From DASQPR01 sp963797605 (lineage in GTDB: Bacteria > Actinomycetota > Actinomycetes > Mycobacteriales > Micromonosporaceae): 64,000 nt of DNA. This document shows positions 54,814 through 64,000 of this stretch, in pieces. The stretch spans positions 372,001-436,000 of the forward strand of contig CAWCPX010000009.1 of assembly GCA_963797605.1 (NCBI GenBank). The letters run 5' to 3'. Both the position numbers and the translations under genes were made by a program. Under the pieces are notes generated by a model that did no database searches, was not told the DNA's origin, and saw nothing but the letters and a program-made list of their open reading frames with translations. The first letter of the stretch is position 1. Each line of letters begins with the position of its first letter.

Positions 54814-55785
54814 ATGCAGCATCGACCGCTCGGGCGCGCGGGACTTCTCGTCTCGCGCCTCGCGCTGGGCACGATGACGTGGGGCCGTGACACCGACGCC
54901 GACGACGCGGCCGCGCAGCTCAAGACGTACGTCGACGCCGGCGGCAACCTGATCGACACCGCCGATGTCTACGCCGACGGTGACGCCGAGGAAGTGATCG
55001 GATCGTTGCTCGGGCATCTCGTCGCCCGTGACGACGTGCTCATCGCGACGAAAGCGGGTCTGCGCCCGGGCATGGCACGATTCCACGACAGTTCGCGCGG
55101 TCACCTCATCACCACCCTGGACACCTCACTGCGCCGGCTCGGCACCGATCACGTCGACATCTGGCAGGTGCACGGCTACGACCACGAGACCCCCCTCGAC
55201 GAGACCCTGTCGGCACTGGATTACGCCGTCACGTCCGGCCGGGTGCGATACGTCGGCGTCTCCAACTTCTCCGGCTGGCAGACCGCGCAGGCCGCCACGT
55301 GGCAGGCGGCGTGGCCGGGCCGATCGTCGATCGTCTCCACCCAGGTCGAGTACTCCCTGCTCGAACGCGGCATCGAGCGCGAGGTGCTGCCCGCCTGCGA
55401 GGCTTTCGGCCTGGGCGTGCTGCCGTGGTCGCCGCTGGGCCGCGGTGTGCTCACGGGCAAGTACCGCAACGGACGGCCGGCCGACTCCCGGGGCGCCTCG
55501 CCGCATTTCGAGCGTTTCGTCGGCCCGTACCTCGACCCGCGCTGCTCGGCGATCGTCGAATCGGTGCTGACCGCCGCGGACGGCCTTGGCGTCTCCCCGG
55601 TCCAGGTCGCGCTCGCCTGGGTCCGCGACCGCCCGGGCGTGACCGCGCCGGTGCTCGGTGCCCGCACCGTCGGTCAGTTGCTCGGCGCCCTGCAGACCGA
55701 GGAGATCGCGCTGCCGGGCGAAATCAGCCGGGCCCTCGATGACGTGTCGTCGATCACAATCGGCTACCCCGAGCGCCAGGGCTGA
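54814..55785 (+). CDS. Aldo-keto reductase
   Basis: A 323-residue NADPH-dependent reductase with the AKR tetrad: D49 and Y54 in NLIDTADVYADG, K in LIATKAG and H in WQVHG. The remaining TIM-barrel elements fit, including VGVSNFSGWQ, STQVEYSLLERG, LPWSPLGRGVLTGKY and the C-terminal GVTAPVLGARTVGQL with the cofactor-phosphate Arg. It reduces aldehydes or ketones. The neighbour is a convergent-end small DUF5703 gene 170 bases downstream. Divergent from the luciferase-like gene. Confidence 0.9.
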   Translation: MQHRPLGRAGLLVSRLALGTMTWGRDTDADDAAAQLKTYVDAGGNLIDTADVYADGDAEEVIGSLLGHLVARDDVLIATKAGLRPGMARFHDSSRGHLITTLDTSLRRLGTDHVDIWQVHGYDHETPLDETLSALDYAVTSGRVRYVGVSNFSGWQTAQAATWQAAWPGRSSIVSTQVEYSLLERGIEREVLPACEAFGLGVLPWSPLGRGVLTGKYRNGRPADSRGASPHFERFVGPYLDPRCSAIVESVLTAADGLGVSPVQVALAWVRDRPGVTAPVLGARTVGQLLGALQTEEIALPGEISRALDDVSSITIGYPERQG

Positions 55786-55955
55786 GCGCCTTTCGCCGTT
55801 CGCGCGTGTCCGCTTCACGGCCCCGGGTGGCCGCGTTCCGGGGCGCTCGCCGGTCGTCTGCCGGGTCGCCTCCCGGCCACCCGGCGTTCCCCCGGACGTT
55901 GACATTCTGGGCACAACTGCTGGTGCGGAGCCTGCGGGGCGAGCAGGATGTGGGG

Positions 55956-56147
55956 ATGGACTACGAATACGCGCCGCTGCGCATCGCCAGCAATGTCGAC
56001 CGGGCCACCGCAGCGGCGCAACTGACCATCGCCGCCGAATTCTCCGATTGGGAGCTGGCCCGGGTCCGCCTCCTGCGCGACGGCACCCGTCAGGTGATGC
56101 TCCGGCGCCGATGGACGGGCCAACCACTGCCCGCCGTCACCCCTTAA
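55956..56147 (+). CDS. Small DUF5703-type protein
   Basis: A 63-residue protein (MDYEYAPLRI, DRATAAAQLTIAAEFSDWELARVRLL, RQVMLRRRW). The conserved D-Y-E-Y/Y-x-P-L start and E-L-x-R-V/L-Y-pattern suit the actinobacterial DUF5703 family; function unknown. It has no obvious close ribosome site, GGGG lying next to the ATG. The name is from memory. About 285 bases without a recognisable gene follow. Confidence 0.6.
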   Translation: MDYEYAPLRIASNVDRATAAAQLTIAAEFSDWELARVRLLRDGTRQVMLRRRWTGQPLPAVTP

Positions 56148-56431
56148 CTCCATGCACCCCTGAGCCCCTTAGCCCGCTACCCTTCCCTCGGGCACAGGAC
56201 CGGCGCCGTCGCATCCTCGACGGGCGGTCGCAGGACGCTGTGGGCCCCGGCTCATGGCCGCGCAGATCATGGCGTGTCCGCATCGGACGGTAGAACCATT
56301 CGGCGCCGACCAACCAGCGGAACATCCGCATCAATTAATTAAAGCCGGACATCGGTAACGATGGTCCGTTCGACGGCCAGCGCGCCACACCGCGCGTCGG
56401 CGGACGCGGGAGAACCCGACAACGATCGGGT

Positions 56432-57313
56432 TCAGGTGGTGGCGAGGCGGCCGTAGGACACCAGCGTTCGCAGGGCCTCGAGCGTGATCACGCCGCGCCA
56501 CTCGGCGACGGCCGCGCCCGCCGGTGGCTCCCAGCTCATCGGCCAGCCTCCGTCGGCCTGCTGAGCCGCCTGCACATGGTCGAGGTGCGCGTCGATCTGA
56601 GCGTCGGTGAACATCGCCCGCCACGGCGAACTCGGCTCGGGCGCCAGTTGCAGCGGCGTCAGACCGTAGCCGGGCGCGTCCGGGTCGAGATGGAGCATGT
56701 CAACCGCGCTCAGGTGCCCGGCGAGCCCGTCGACGTACGCGGCGGCACGGTCGCGCTCGGGTGTGTGCGCCAGGAACAGCAGCACCTCGGACAGCTCGTG
56801 CGCGTCGGCGGGCAGGCCGCCCGATTCCAGCGCCGCCCAGCAGTAGGCCGTCGCCCGCGCCCGCCACGGGTGGTCGACACCGAGCTGGTAGAGCCGCCCG
56901 ACCAGACCGGCGGTCGGGTTCAGACCGGGCCGGTAGGTCCAGTCGCTCCAGTGCGCGGCCCGTGGCGCGGACTCGATGACCGGGAACGCCAGCGGGACGG
57001 CACCGCCGGAGTCGGCCGCCGCGGCGGTGCGGTCGAGGAAGTCGACGGCCCGCGTCACCATCGGCCGGTCGACGGTGCCGGCCGAGGCCATCGCTCCGAG
57101 CGCGACCTCGATGTAGACCGGGAGGCTGGCGTCGACGCGCGTGTCCGGTTCGAGCGCGTGCCCGAAGCCGCCGTCATCGTTTTGATAACCGCGCAGCGCG
57201 TCGACGACACCGCTCGCCGGCGCGCCGAGCAGGCACGTGTCAAAGAGCCGACGTTCGAGCAACCGGGCGTGAGCCAGCAGGAATTGGTGGCCGGCGGTCA
57301 GCGTCTCGTCCAT
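56432..57313 (-). CDS. Alpha/alpha-toroid (prenyltransferase/squalene-cyclase-like) protein
   Basis: A 293-residue protein of alternating helices with repeat motifs like those of terpene cyclases and prenyltransferases: LRGYQNDDGGFGHALEPD (residues ~42-59), AAQQADGGWPMSWEPP near 250 and HP-W-R-A-R-A near 150. The QW-type repeats and the E-P-D suggest a double-helical barrel, but no DxDD motif is seen, so cyclase activity is unsupported. TAGGGT lies six bases before the ATG. The gene stands alone between divergent and same-strand neighbours. Confidence 0.7.
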   Translation of the reverse strand: MDETLTAGHQFLLAHARLLERRLFDTCLLGAPASGVVDALRGYQNDDGGFGHALEPDTRVDASLPVYIEVALGAMASAGTVDRPMVTRAVDFLDRTAAAADSGGAVPLAFPVIESAPRAAHWSDWTYRPGLNPTAGLVGRLYQLGVDHPWRARATAYCWAALESGGLPADAHELSEVLLFLAHTPERDRAAAYVDGLAGHLSAVDMLHLDPDAPGYGLTPLQLAPEPSSPWRAMFTDAQIDAHLDHVQAAQQADGGWPMSWEPPAGAAVAEWRGVITLEALRTLVSYGRLATT

Positions 57314-57319
57314 GCCGGC

Positions 57320-57325
57320 ACCCTA
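57320..57325 (-). promoter_or_regulatory. -10 box for the alpha/alpha-toroid gene
   Basis: TAGGGT, exactly six bases before the ATG at 57313. Confidence 0.5.
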
Positions 57326-57356
57326 CGACCACCGGGTGACAGAAAACGCTGGCACC

Positions 57357-57388
57357 GAGGCGGCGCCGGCCGTGGCCGGCGCCGCCTC
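57357..57388 (-). terminator. Terminator after the acidic protein gene
   Basis: A perfect 13-bp inverted repeat (GAGGCGGCGCCGG and complement) with a six-base loop, six bases past the stop at 57394. Confidence 0.75.
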
Positions 57389-57393
57389 ACCGG

Positions 57394-58089
57394 CTACTCC
57401 TCGTCTTCGATGTCGTCCTCGTCATCGAGGTCGGCGTACGCGTGCTCGTCGAGACGGCCGACCAGACGGGCCGGGCTGGCCAGCGTGAACGGGCCGGCAC
57501 CGTCGGTCTCGTCGAACGAACCCAGGTCGAGCGCGTCGTCGATCTCCACGACCGCCACGAGACCGTCGAGCGGCTCCAACTCCGGCACGTCGAGCGCCGA
57601 CAGCGACCCGTCACCGGACTGCAGCAACTCCAGCACCGCCTCACCGACCGACTCGACCGGGTCGTCGGCTCCGTCTTCGCCGTCCATCGCGTCCCGGCGA
57701 GCCGATGTCGCGGCCTCGATCAGCGCGGACACGCTCGGCACCCGGTAGTCGCGGCGCTGCCGGATCGACACGACGTGCGTGTGCGGGTCGCTCGCGCCGT
57801 CGCCACCGAGGCTGCCCAGCTTCTCGTCGGCCAGTTCGGGGTCGATCAGGTCCACGTCCCACGGCGTGACCTCCCCGTACGCGTCGAGCAGCAGGTCGTC
57901 GTACGCGTACGAGGCGTTGTTCAGTTCGACGTACGCCTTCCAGACGCCGTCGTCGTCGACCCGGCCGTCGGCCGCCCTGACGGCGACGAGGTGGCCCCGA
58001 ATCGCGGCGACGACACTGTCCAGCGCGGCGTCAAGCTTCGCGTCCTGCTCATTCACTACGTGCCCCTTGAAACTTGAAGAGTCGTTCAT
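57394..58089 (-). CDS. Acidic protein of unknown function
   Basis: A 231-residue, strongly acidic, soluble protein. Middle section shows helices (DAALDSVVAAIRGHLVAVRA) and a beta-rich section around TPWDVDLIDPELADEKLG; the end is a run of Asp/Glu (YADLDDEDDIEDEE). No family recognised. The ATG overlaps the M20 peptidase stop by four bases (ATGA), so it is translated with that gene; a second GTG start at 58056 is possible. It may be a chaperone-like or regulatory partner. Confidence 0.65.
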   Translation of the reverse strand: MNDSSSFKGHVVNEQDAKLDAALDSVVAAIRGHLVAVRAADGRVDDDGVWKAYVELNNASYAYDDLLLDAYGEVTPWDVDLIDPELADEKLGSLGGDGASDPHTHVVSIRQRRDYRVPSVSALIEAATSARRDAMDGEDGADDPVESVGEAVLELLQSGDGSLSALDVPELEPLDGLVAVVEIDDALDLGSFDETDGAGPFTLASPARLVGRLDEHAYADLDDEDDIEDEE

Positions 58090-59390
58090 GCCTGTCGCAG
58101 GAACCGGTCCAGCACCCGCACGCCGAACTTTAAACCCTCCACCGGCACCCGCTCGTCAATGCCATGGAAAAGCGCAGCGAAGTTCAGGTCAGCGGGCAGT
58201 TGCAGCGGCGAGAACCCGAAGCACCGCATGCCGAGCTTCGCGAACGCCTTCGCGTCGGTGCCGCCGGAGAGCATGTACGGAATCGGCCGCGCACCGGCGT
58301 CCTCGGCCCGGAGCGCGGCGGCCATCGCATCGACGAGAGCACCGTCGAACGTGGTCTCCACGGCCGGGAAATGCTGCACGTACTCCATGTCGATCTCGTC
58401 GCCGACCAGCTGCCGGATCTCCTCCAGGAACGCCTCCGACCGGCCCGGCAGGGTGCGACAGTCGATCGTGGCCGACGCGCGCGACGGGATCACGTTGTGC
58501 TTGTAACCGGCGGTCAGGCCGGTCGGGTTCGCGGTGTCACGGATCGTCGCGCCGATCAGCGTCGCGATCGGACCGAGTTTCGCGATCGCGAGTTCCGGGT
58601 CGTTCGGGTCGAGTTCGATGCCGAGGATCTCGGAGATGTGCTCGAGGAAGTCGCGTACCGTCGGCGTGACCTGGATCGGGAACACGTGCGAGCCGACGCG
58701 CGCGACGGCCTCGGCCAGCTTCGTGACCGCGTTGTCGTCGTTGATCATCGAGCCGTGACCCGGCCGGCCCTTCGCCTGGAAGCGCAGCCAGTCGATGCCC
58801 TTCTCGGCCGTCTGGATCAGGTAGAGCCGCAGGTCGTTGCTGATGGAGACGGAGAAGCCGCCGACCTCGCCGACGGCCTCGGTGCAGCCGTCGAACAGGT
58901 GGGCGTGGTTGTCGACGAGATGGTGCGCGCCGTAGACGCCGCCGGCCTCCTCGTCGGCCGTGAACGCGAGCACGATGTCCCGCGGCGGCGTGACCCCGGT
59001 GCGGCGCCAGTCGCGCACGAGCGCCAGGACCATCGCGTCGAAGTCCTTCATGTCGATCGCGCCGCGGCCCCAGAGGTAGCCGTCTTTGACCTCGCCACCG
59101 AACGGATCCACCGACCACTCGGACGCGTCGGCGGGCACGACGTCGAGGTGACCGTGCACCAGCAGCGCGCCCCGCTCCGGGTCGGAGCCTTCGAACCGGG
59201 CGACCACACTGGTCCGGCCGGGCTCGGACTCGATAATCGTCGGTTCGAGCCCGACCTCGGCGAGCTGGGCGGCGACGTATTCCGCCGCGACCCGTTCACC
59301 CTTCGAGGTGTCGAGGTCTCCGGTGTTGGTGGTGTCGATGCGGAGCAGGTCGCGGCAGATGTCGACGACGTCATCGGTGGCTTGGCTCAT
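58086..59390 (-). CDS. M20-family metallopeptidase (ArgE/DapE/CPG2-like)
   Basis: A 434-residue zinc hydrolase with the M20 layout: the first metal motif L-V-H-G-H-L-D-V-V-P near residue 78 and a second in A-D-E-E-A-G-G near 148, plus K-G-R-P-G-H-G-S-M (residue ~215) in the dimerisation domain. An interspersed lid domain is present. The family includes dipeptidases and acyl-amino-acid deacylases; the substrate cannot be told from sequence. Its stop overlaps the next gene by four bases. The upstream DUF1684 gene is on the same strand, 25 bases away, suggesting one operon. Confidence 0.9.
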   Translation of the reverse strand: MSQATDDVVDICRDLLRIDTTNTGDLDTSKGERVAAEYVAAQLAEVGLEPTIIESEPGRTSVVARFEGSDPERGALLVHGHLDVVPADASEWSVDPFGGEVKDGYLWGRGAIDMKDFDAMVLALVRDWRRTGVTPPRDIVLAFTADEEAGGVYGAHHLVDNHAHLFDGCTEAVGEVGGFSVSISNDLRLYLIQTAEKGIDWLRFQAKGRPGHGSMINDDNAVTKLAEAVARVGSHVFPIQVTPTVRDFLEHISEILGIELDPNDPELAIAKLGPIATLIGATIRDTANPTGLTAGYKHNVIPSRASATIDCRTLPGRSEAFLEEIRQLVGDEIDMEYVQHFPAVETTFDGALVDAMAAALRAEDAGARPIPYMLSGGTDAKAFAKLGMRCFGFSPLQLPADLNFAALFHGIDERVPVEGLKFGVRVLDRFLRQA

Positions 59391-59415
59391 GGATCATTCC
59401 TACCAGAGGCGCCCG

Positions 59416-60030
59416 TCAGAGGTGGTAGGCCATCTCGCCGGCGCGGATCGGCGCGGACACCCGGTTTTCCGGTGGCGCGAGCGGGCAGGCCCACCGATCG
59501 TCGTACGCGCAAGACGGGTTGTAGGCGTAGTTGACGTCGATCGTGACCCCGCCGTCGGGTTCGACGACGAGGCCGCGGCCGAACGTGCCCTTGACCGTGT
59601 CGGTGACATAGCGCCCGCCGCCGTAGGAGTGCTCCGGGCCGAGGTTCGCGGTCGTGCCGCAGGTGCCGTCGCGCAACGGCAGGAACAGGCCACCGCCGTA
59701 GGCGTCGAGCCACCAGAGCGTCAGCGGGCCCCACGGCGTGTCGAGCGTGCCGACCCGGTGGTAGTGGATGACGCCGTCGGGGCCGCCGGTGTCGATGTCG
59801 ATGCCCTCGTCACCGCCGGCCGCGGGCGTGATCGGCACCGTCACGCGGGCCTCCGGGTTCTCCGGGAAGTAACGCAGGCCGGTGAACGCGTCGCGCTGAT
59901 CGGCGACCGCCGACTGCGGGTGCGTGGCGAAGAGCTCGTCTCGGGCGCGGCGGAAGCCGGCGAGATCGGTTTCGGCCAGGTACATCCGGGCGACATGCTC
60001 CCGGTAGTCGGCGAGATCCAGCAGGTCCAC
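59416..60030 (-). CDS. DUF1684 domain-containing protein
   Basis: About 204 residues matching the DUF1684 family: L-A-D-Y-R-E-H-V-A-R-M-Y at the start and near the end N-P-S-C-A-Y-D-D-R-W-A-C-P-L-A-P-P-E-N, a very conserved motif, with D-G-T-C-G and Y-G-G-G-R-Y in the middle. Function unknown. Two GTG starts lie two codons apart; I chose 60030 because TAGGGT then stands exactly six bases upstream, whereas it would abut the GTG at 60036. Confidence 0.85.
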   Translation of the reverse strand: MDLLDLADYREHVARMYLAETDLAGFRRARDELFATHPQSAVADQRDAFTGLRYFPENPEARVTVPITPAAGGDEGIDIDTGGPDGVIHYHRVGTLDTPWGPLTLWWLDAYGGGLFLPLRDGTCGTTANLGPEHSYGGGRYVTDTVKGTFGRGLVVEPDGGVTIDVNYAYNPSCAYDDRWACPLAPPENRVSAPIRAGEMAYHL

Positions 60031-60036
60031 CCCCAC

Positions 60037-60042
60037 ACCCTA
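60037..60042 (-). promoter_or_regulatory. -10 box for the DUF1684 gene
   Basis: TAGGGT, six bases before the GTG at 60030 and zero before the alternative GTG at 60036; it decides the start. Confidence 0.5.
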
Positions 60043-60120
60043 GCCTTCGCCGGTAGGGGTCGACCGGCTCGCAGGTAATGGCACTGCCAATGCAGAATGG
60101 TCCCGACGATGGAGGTACGG

Positions 60121-61028
60121 ATGACCGACGCGCAGGGGTCGCGAGAAACGCATATCGCCCGCCAGATGTGGACGCGGTACGAGCCGATCCACGCGGTCAC
60201 CTACTTCACGCCCGAGGCGCGGGCCGCGTTCGAGGCGGCCGGCCTGCGCGGTTACTGGCGTGGCTACTTCGCCGGCCGGTCCGCCCCGCTGGGCGCCGTC
60301 GGCCCGTCCACCGTCGTCGCGACCTATTTCGGCTTCGCCCCGGCGATGGTTGCCCGGGCGATCCCCGACGTGTGGAGCCGCGCCAGCGTCGAGCGAGACG
60401 CTGCGCGCCCGCGCCGACGGCGCCACCGCCGCGTCTGACCCGGCTGCTCGCCGGCGTCGACACGAGCGGTCTCGGCGGCGACCTCGACGCGGTGCTCACC
60501 GAGGCCGCGGCGCTCGCCGAGCAGGCCGTCGACCATCTGCATCACGCCGGGCACGTGCTCGGCGCCGCCAACGCGGCGCTGCCCCGCGACCCGGACGCAC
60601 CGGCCGTGACCCGGCTCTGGCAGGCCGCCACGACGCTGCGCGAACACCGCGGCGACGGCCACGTCGCGGCGCTGGTGACCTACGGATTCGACGCGTGCGA
60701 GTCGGTGGTGTGGCGCACGAAGCCGGCCGACCGCGCCGAGATGCAGCAATACCGCGGCTGGACGGCCGAGGAGTGGGACGCGCCGCCGAGGCCCGCCTGC
60801 ATCGAGCGCGGCTGGCTCGACGGCTCCGGTGCCCGCGCCGCCGCCGGCAAGGCCGCCTACGCCGCCGTCGAGGAGGCGACCGACCGGGCCGCCGCGCGGC
60901 CCTGGCAGGCGCTCGGCGCCGAGGCCACCGCACGCCTGCGCGACCTGCTGACGCCCCTGGCCGCCGCGGCCTACATCCGGCATCCCGGCCCTCAACCCGA
61001 TCCACATCCCGAACCCGGCAGGTGTGAA

Positions 61029-61032
<4 letters not shown>
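60121..61032 (+). CDS. SCO6745 family protein (frameshifted)
   Basis: About 300 residues of the actinobacterial SCO6745 family: the N-terminal R-Q-M-W-x-R-Y-E-P-I-H-A-V-T-Y-F, L-R-G-Y-W-R-G-Y-F-A-G-R-x-A-P-L-G, then VATYFGFAPAMVARAIPDVW, LAEQAVDHLHHAGHVLGAANAALP and a C-terminal H-P-G-L-N-P-I-H-I-P-N-P. Function unknown. ATG at 60121 with GGAGG five bases upstream. About three inserted bases (near 60390, 60785 and 60989) shift the frame. Its stop overlaps the ALDH start (GTGA). Confidence 0.78.
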
Positions 61033-62450
<1,418 letters not shown>

Positions 62451-62488
62451 CCCGTGATCTCGCCCGTCTCGAACGTGAGGATCGTGCC

Positions 62489-63571
62489 ATGGTGCGCGCC
62501 GTAGTCCTGCCCGCCATCGGGGCCCCGCTGACCGTCGAGAGATCGACCTGCCCGAGCCGGGCCCGGGCCAGGTGCGGGTACGGCTCGCCGCCGCCGGCGT
62601 CTGCCACTCCGACCTGTCGCTGTCCAACGGCACCCTGCGGCAGCCGGTGCCCGCCGTGCTCGGCCACGAGGGCGCGGGCACCGTGGTCGTCGGTCGGCGA
62701 CGGCGTCACCGTGTGGCGCCGGGCGACGCGGTGGTGCTCAACTGGTCGCCGTCGTGCGGGACGTGCCGCTTCTGCGCCGGCGGCGAGCCGTAGCTGTGCG
62801 GCACGCGGTGACGCGGCGGCGGCAGCCCTACGCGACGCTGACCGGCGGCGGGCCGCTCTACCCGGGCCTGGGCACGGCCGCGTTCGCCGAGGAGACGGTG
62901 GTGCCGGCGGCGCGGCGTGCTGCCGCTGCCCGACGGCGTGCCGCTCGACCGGTCGCCGCGCTGCTCGGCTGCGCGGTGCTGACCGGGTACGGCGCGGTGA
63001 CCACGCCGCCCGGCGTCCGCCCCGGCGAGTCGGTGGCGGTGTTCGGGCTCGGCGGCGTCGGCCTGGCCGTGCTGCAGTCGGCCCGGATCGCCGGCGCCGG
63101 GACGATCATCGCGGTCGACGTACGCCCGGAGAAGGAGGAGCTGGCCCGGGCTCAGGGCGCCACCGAGTTCCTGCTCGCCGGCGACGGACACCGCGAAGAC
63201 GATCCGCGGGCTGACCGGCGGTTTCGGCGCCGACCACGCCTTCGAGTGCGTCGGGCGGGCCGCCACGATCCGCACGGCGTGGTCGTCGACCCGCCGCGGC
63301 GGTCCGACCACGGTCGTCGGGCATCGGCGGGCCACCGACAAGGTGGAGTTCTCCGCGCTGGAGCTGTTCCACTTCGCCCGCACGCTGCGCGGCTGCGTCT
63401 ACGGCAACAGCGACCCCGCGGTCGACCTGCCGGTGCTCGCCGGGCACGTCCGCGCCGGGCGGCTCGACCTGGACGCGCTGGTCACCGACCGGATCGCGCC
63501 TCGACGAGGTGCCGGCCGCCTTCGACCGCATGGCTCGCGGCGAGGGCGCCCGGTCCCTGGTCGTCTTCTAG
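62489..63571 (+). CDS. Zinc-dependent alcohol dehydrogenase, MDR family (frameshifts and one in-frame amber)
   Basis: About 357 residues of the class III/zinc MDR family: catalytic zinc ligand C-H-S-D in A-G-V-C-H-S-D-L-S, G-H-E-G-A-G, the structural zinc loop C-G-T-C-R-F-C-A-G-G-E-P, then the Rossmann motif G-L-G-G-V-G-L-A-V and the end MARGEGARSLVVF. A TAG (62791-62793) interrupts the structural-zinc loop between Pro and L-C-G. At least seven one-base shifts occur. With ALDH it forms a likely alcohol-to-acid oxidation pair. Confidence 0.78.
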
Positions 63572-63681
63572 GGTCGGCCTCAGTCCGGCTCCCGCCGGGC
63601 GAGGACCACGACCGCGGCCACGGTTCGTGCCACTTCCCGCCCGTCGGGAACCGTCGGGGCCCGGCGCGCGTCGGATCGGGT

Positions 63682-64000
63682 ATGAGACGACACATCGCCG
63701 CCTGGTGCATCGCCGCCCTCGGCCTGGGTGCGCTCGCCGCCTGCGCCAACACGTCCGCCGACACGCCGACCGCCGGATCGTCGCCGGGCGCCGGCACGTC
63801 CGCGTCCGCTGCCACCGTCGACACCGTCGTCCGTCACAGCGTCGCCGCCCACGCCGAAACCGACGCCGAGGCCGACGTCCCCGCCGATCTACACCGCGAA
63901 GCCGACGCCCACCCGTTCCGGGATCGTGAAGCCGCTGCCGACGGGCACGATGACGTTGACCGGCACGATTTACGCGGGTGCCGAGCCGTCGTGCCTGCTG
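63682..64000 (+). CDS. Predicted lipoprotein, partial (one frameshift)
   Basis: The 5' end of a gene running off the right edge. MRRHIAAWCIAALGLGALAAC gives a signal peptide with an L-A-A-C lipobox (Cys21). A Ser/Ala/Thr-rich linker follows; a shift near 63825 moves to the frame reading SPPTPKPTPRPTSPP, a Pro/Thr spacer, then GTIYAGAEPSCLL at the edge, a beta-rich domain beginning. The type is a surface lipoprotein of unknown function; the name of the domain cannot be seen yet. Confidence 0.65.
   Translation, partial: MRRHIAAWCIAALGLGALAACANTSADTPTAGSSPGAGTSASAATVDTVVRHSVAAHAETDAEADVPADLHREADAHPFRDREAAADGHDDVDRHDLRGCRAVVPA

Overview
The window is high-GC actinomycete DNA, roughly 70% GC by eye. 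The evidence is a complete Pup-proteasome locus, the DNA-damage activators PafB and PafC, the mycothiol ligase MshC, an F420-type luciferase-like oxidoreductase and several families known mainly from actinobacteria (DUF3866, DUF3090, SCO1664, SCO6745, PAC2). I cannot name a genus from sequence alone. No rRNA, tRNA, CRISPR array, transposase or integrase was recognised.

Layout. 0-10 kb is miscellaneous metabolism: a partial penicillin-interacting-type serine hydrolase, a histidine phosphatase, a decayed SDR gene, an alkyl-sulfatase, a GAP-family membrane protein, an Lrp regulator, an RHH/MazF-like toxin-antitoxin pair, an acyl-CoA dehydrogenase overlapping an M24 peptidase, a 5'-3' exonuclease and an MHYT membrane sensor. 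10-18.6 kb holds helY, a HAD phosphatase, a lipid kinase, tatC, tatA, a small membrane protein, pafC and pafB. 18.7-29.5 kb is the proteasome locus: pafA, prcA, prcB, pup, dop, arc and a ferredoxin. Between dop and arc sits a foreign-looking insert: a ClpP-fold protein lacking its catalytic serine, a 97-residue partner and a divergent Phd/YefM antitoxin with no adjacent toxin. 29.6-33.6 kb carries a conserved protein, trmI, a site-2 protease and a RecB-like nuclease. 33.8-37.1 kb is a MacB-type ABC exporter. 39-41.5 kb is efeO-efeB without efeU, both likely exported, EfeB by Tat. A secreted phosphoesterase, purU, a PAC2 protein, a GntR regulator, mshC and the PGM-DUF3090-SCO1664 operon follow. 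The right end has uppP, a luciferase-like oxidoreductase, an aldo-keto reductase, an M20 peptidase and a badly frameshifted SCO6745-ALDH-ADH operon.

How the genes work together. ARC unfolds pupylated substrates for PrcAB; PafA attaches Pup; Dop deamidates or removes it; PafBC controls the damage regulon; PAC2-family proteins are implicated in proteasome biology. Tight ATGA or GTGA overlaps (pup-prcB, trmI-site-2 protease, efeO-efeB, PGM-DUF3090, M20-acidic protein) mark co-transcribed groups. About twenty genes share one start architecture: a TANNNT box five to eight bases before the start codon and no obvious Shine-Dalgarno, which predicts leaderless mRNAs.

Caveat. About twenty genes carry single-base frameshifts, including probably essential ones (tatC, uppP, mshC). 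They cluster in tracts, while most of the window (for example 16-33 kb) has none. I treat them as probable sequence errors and give gene limits by reading across the breaks.
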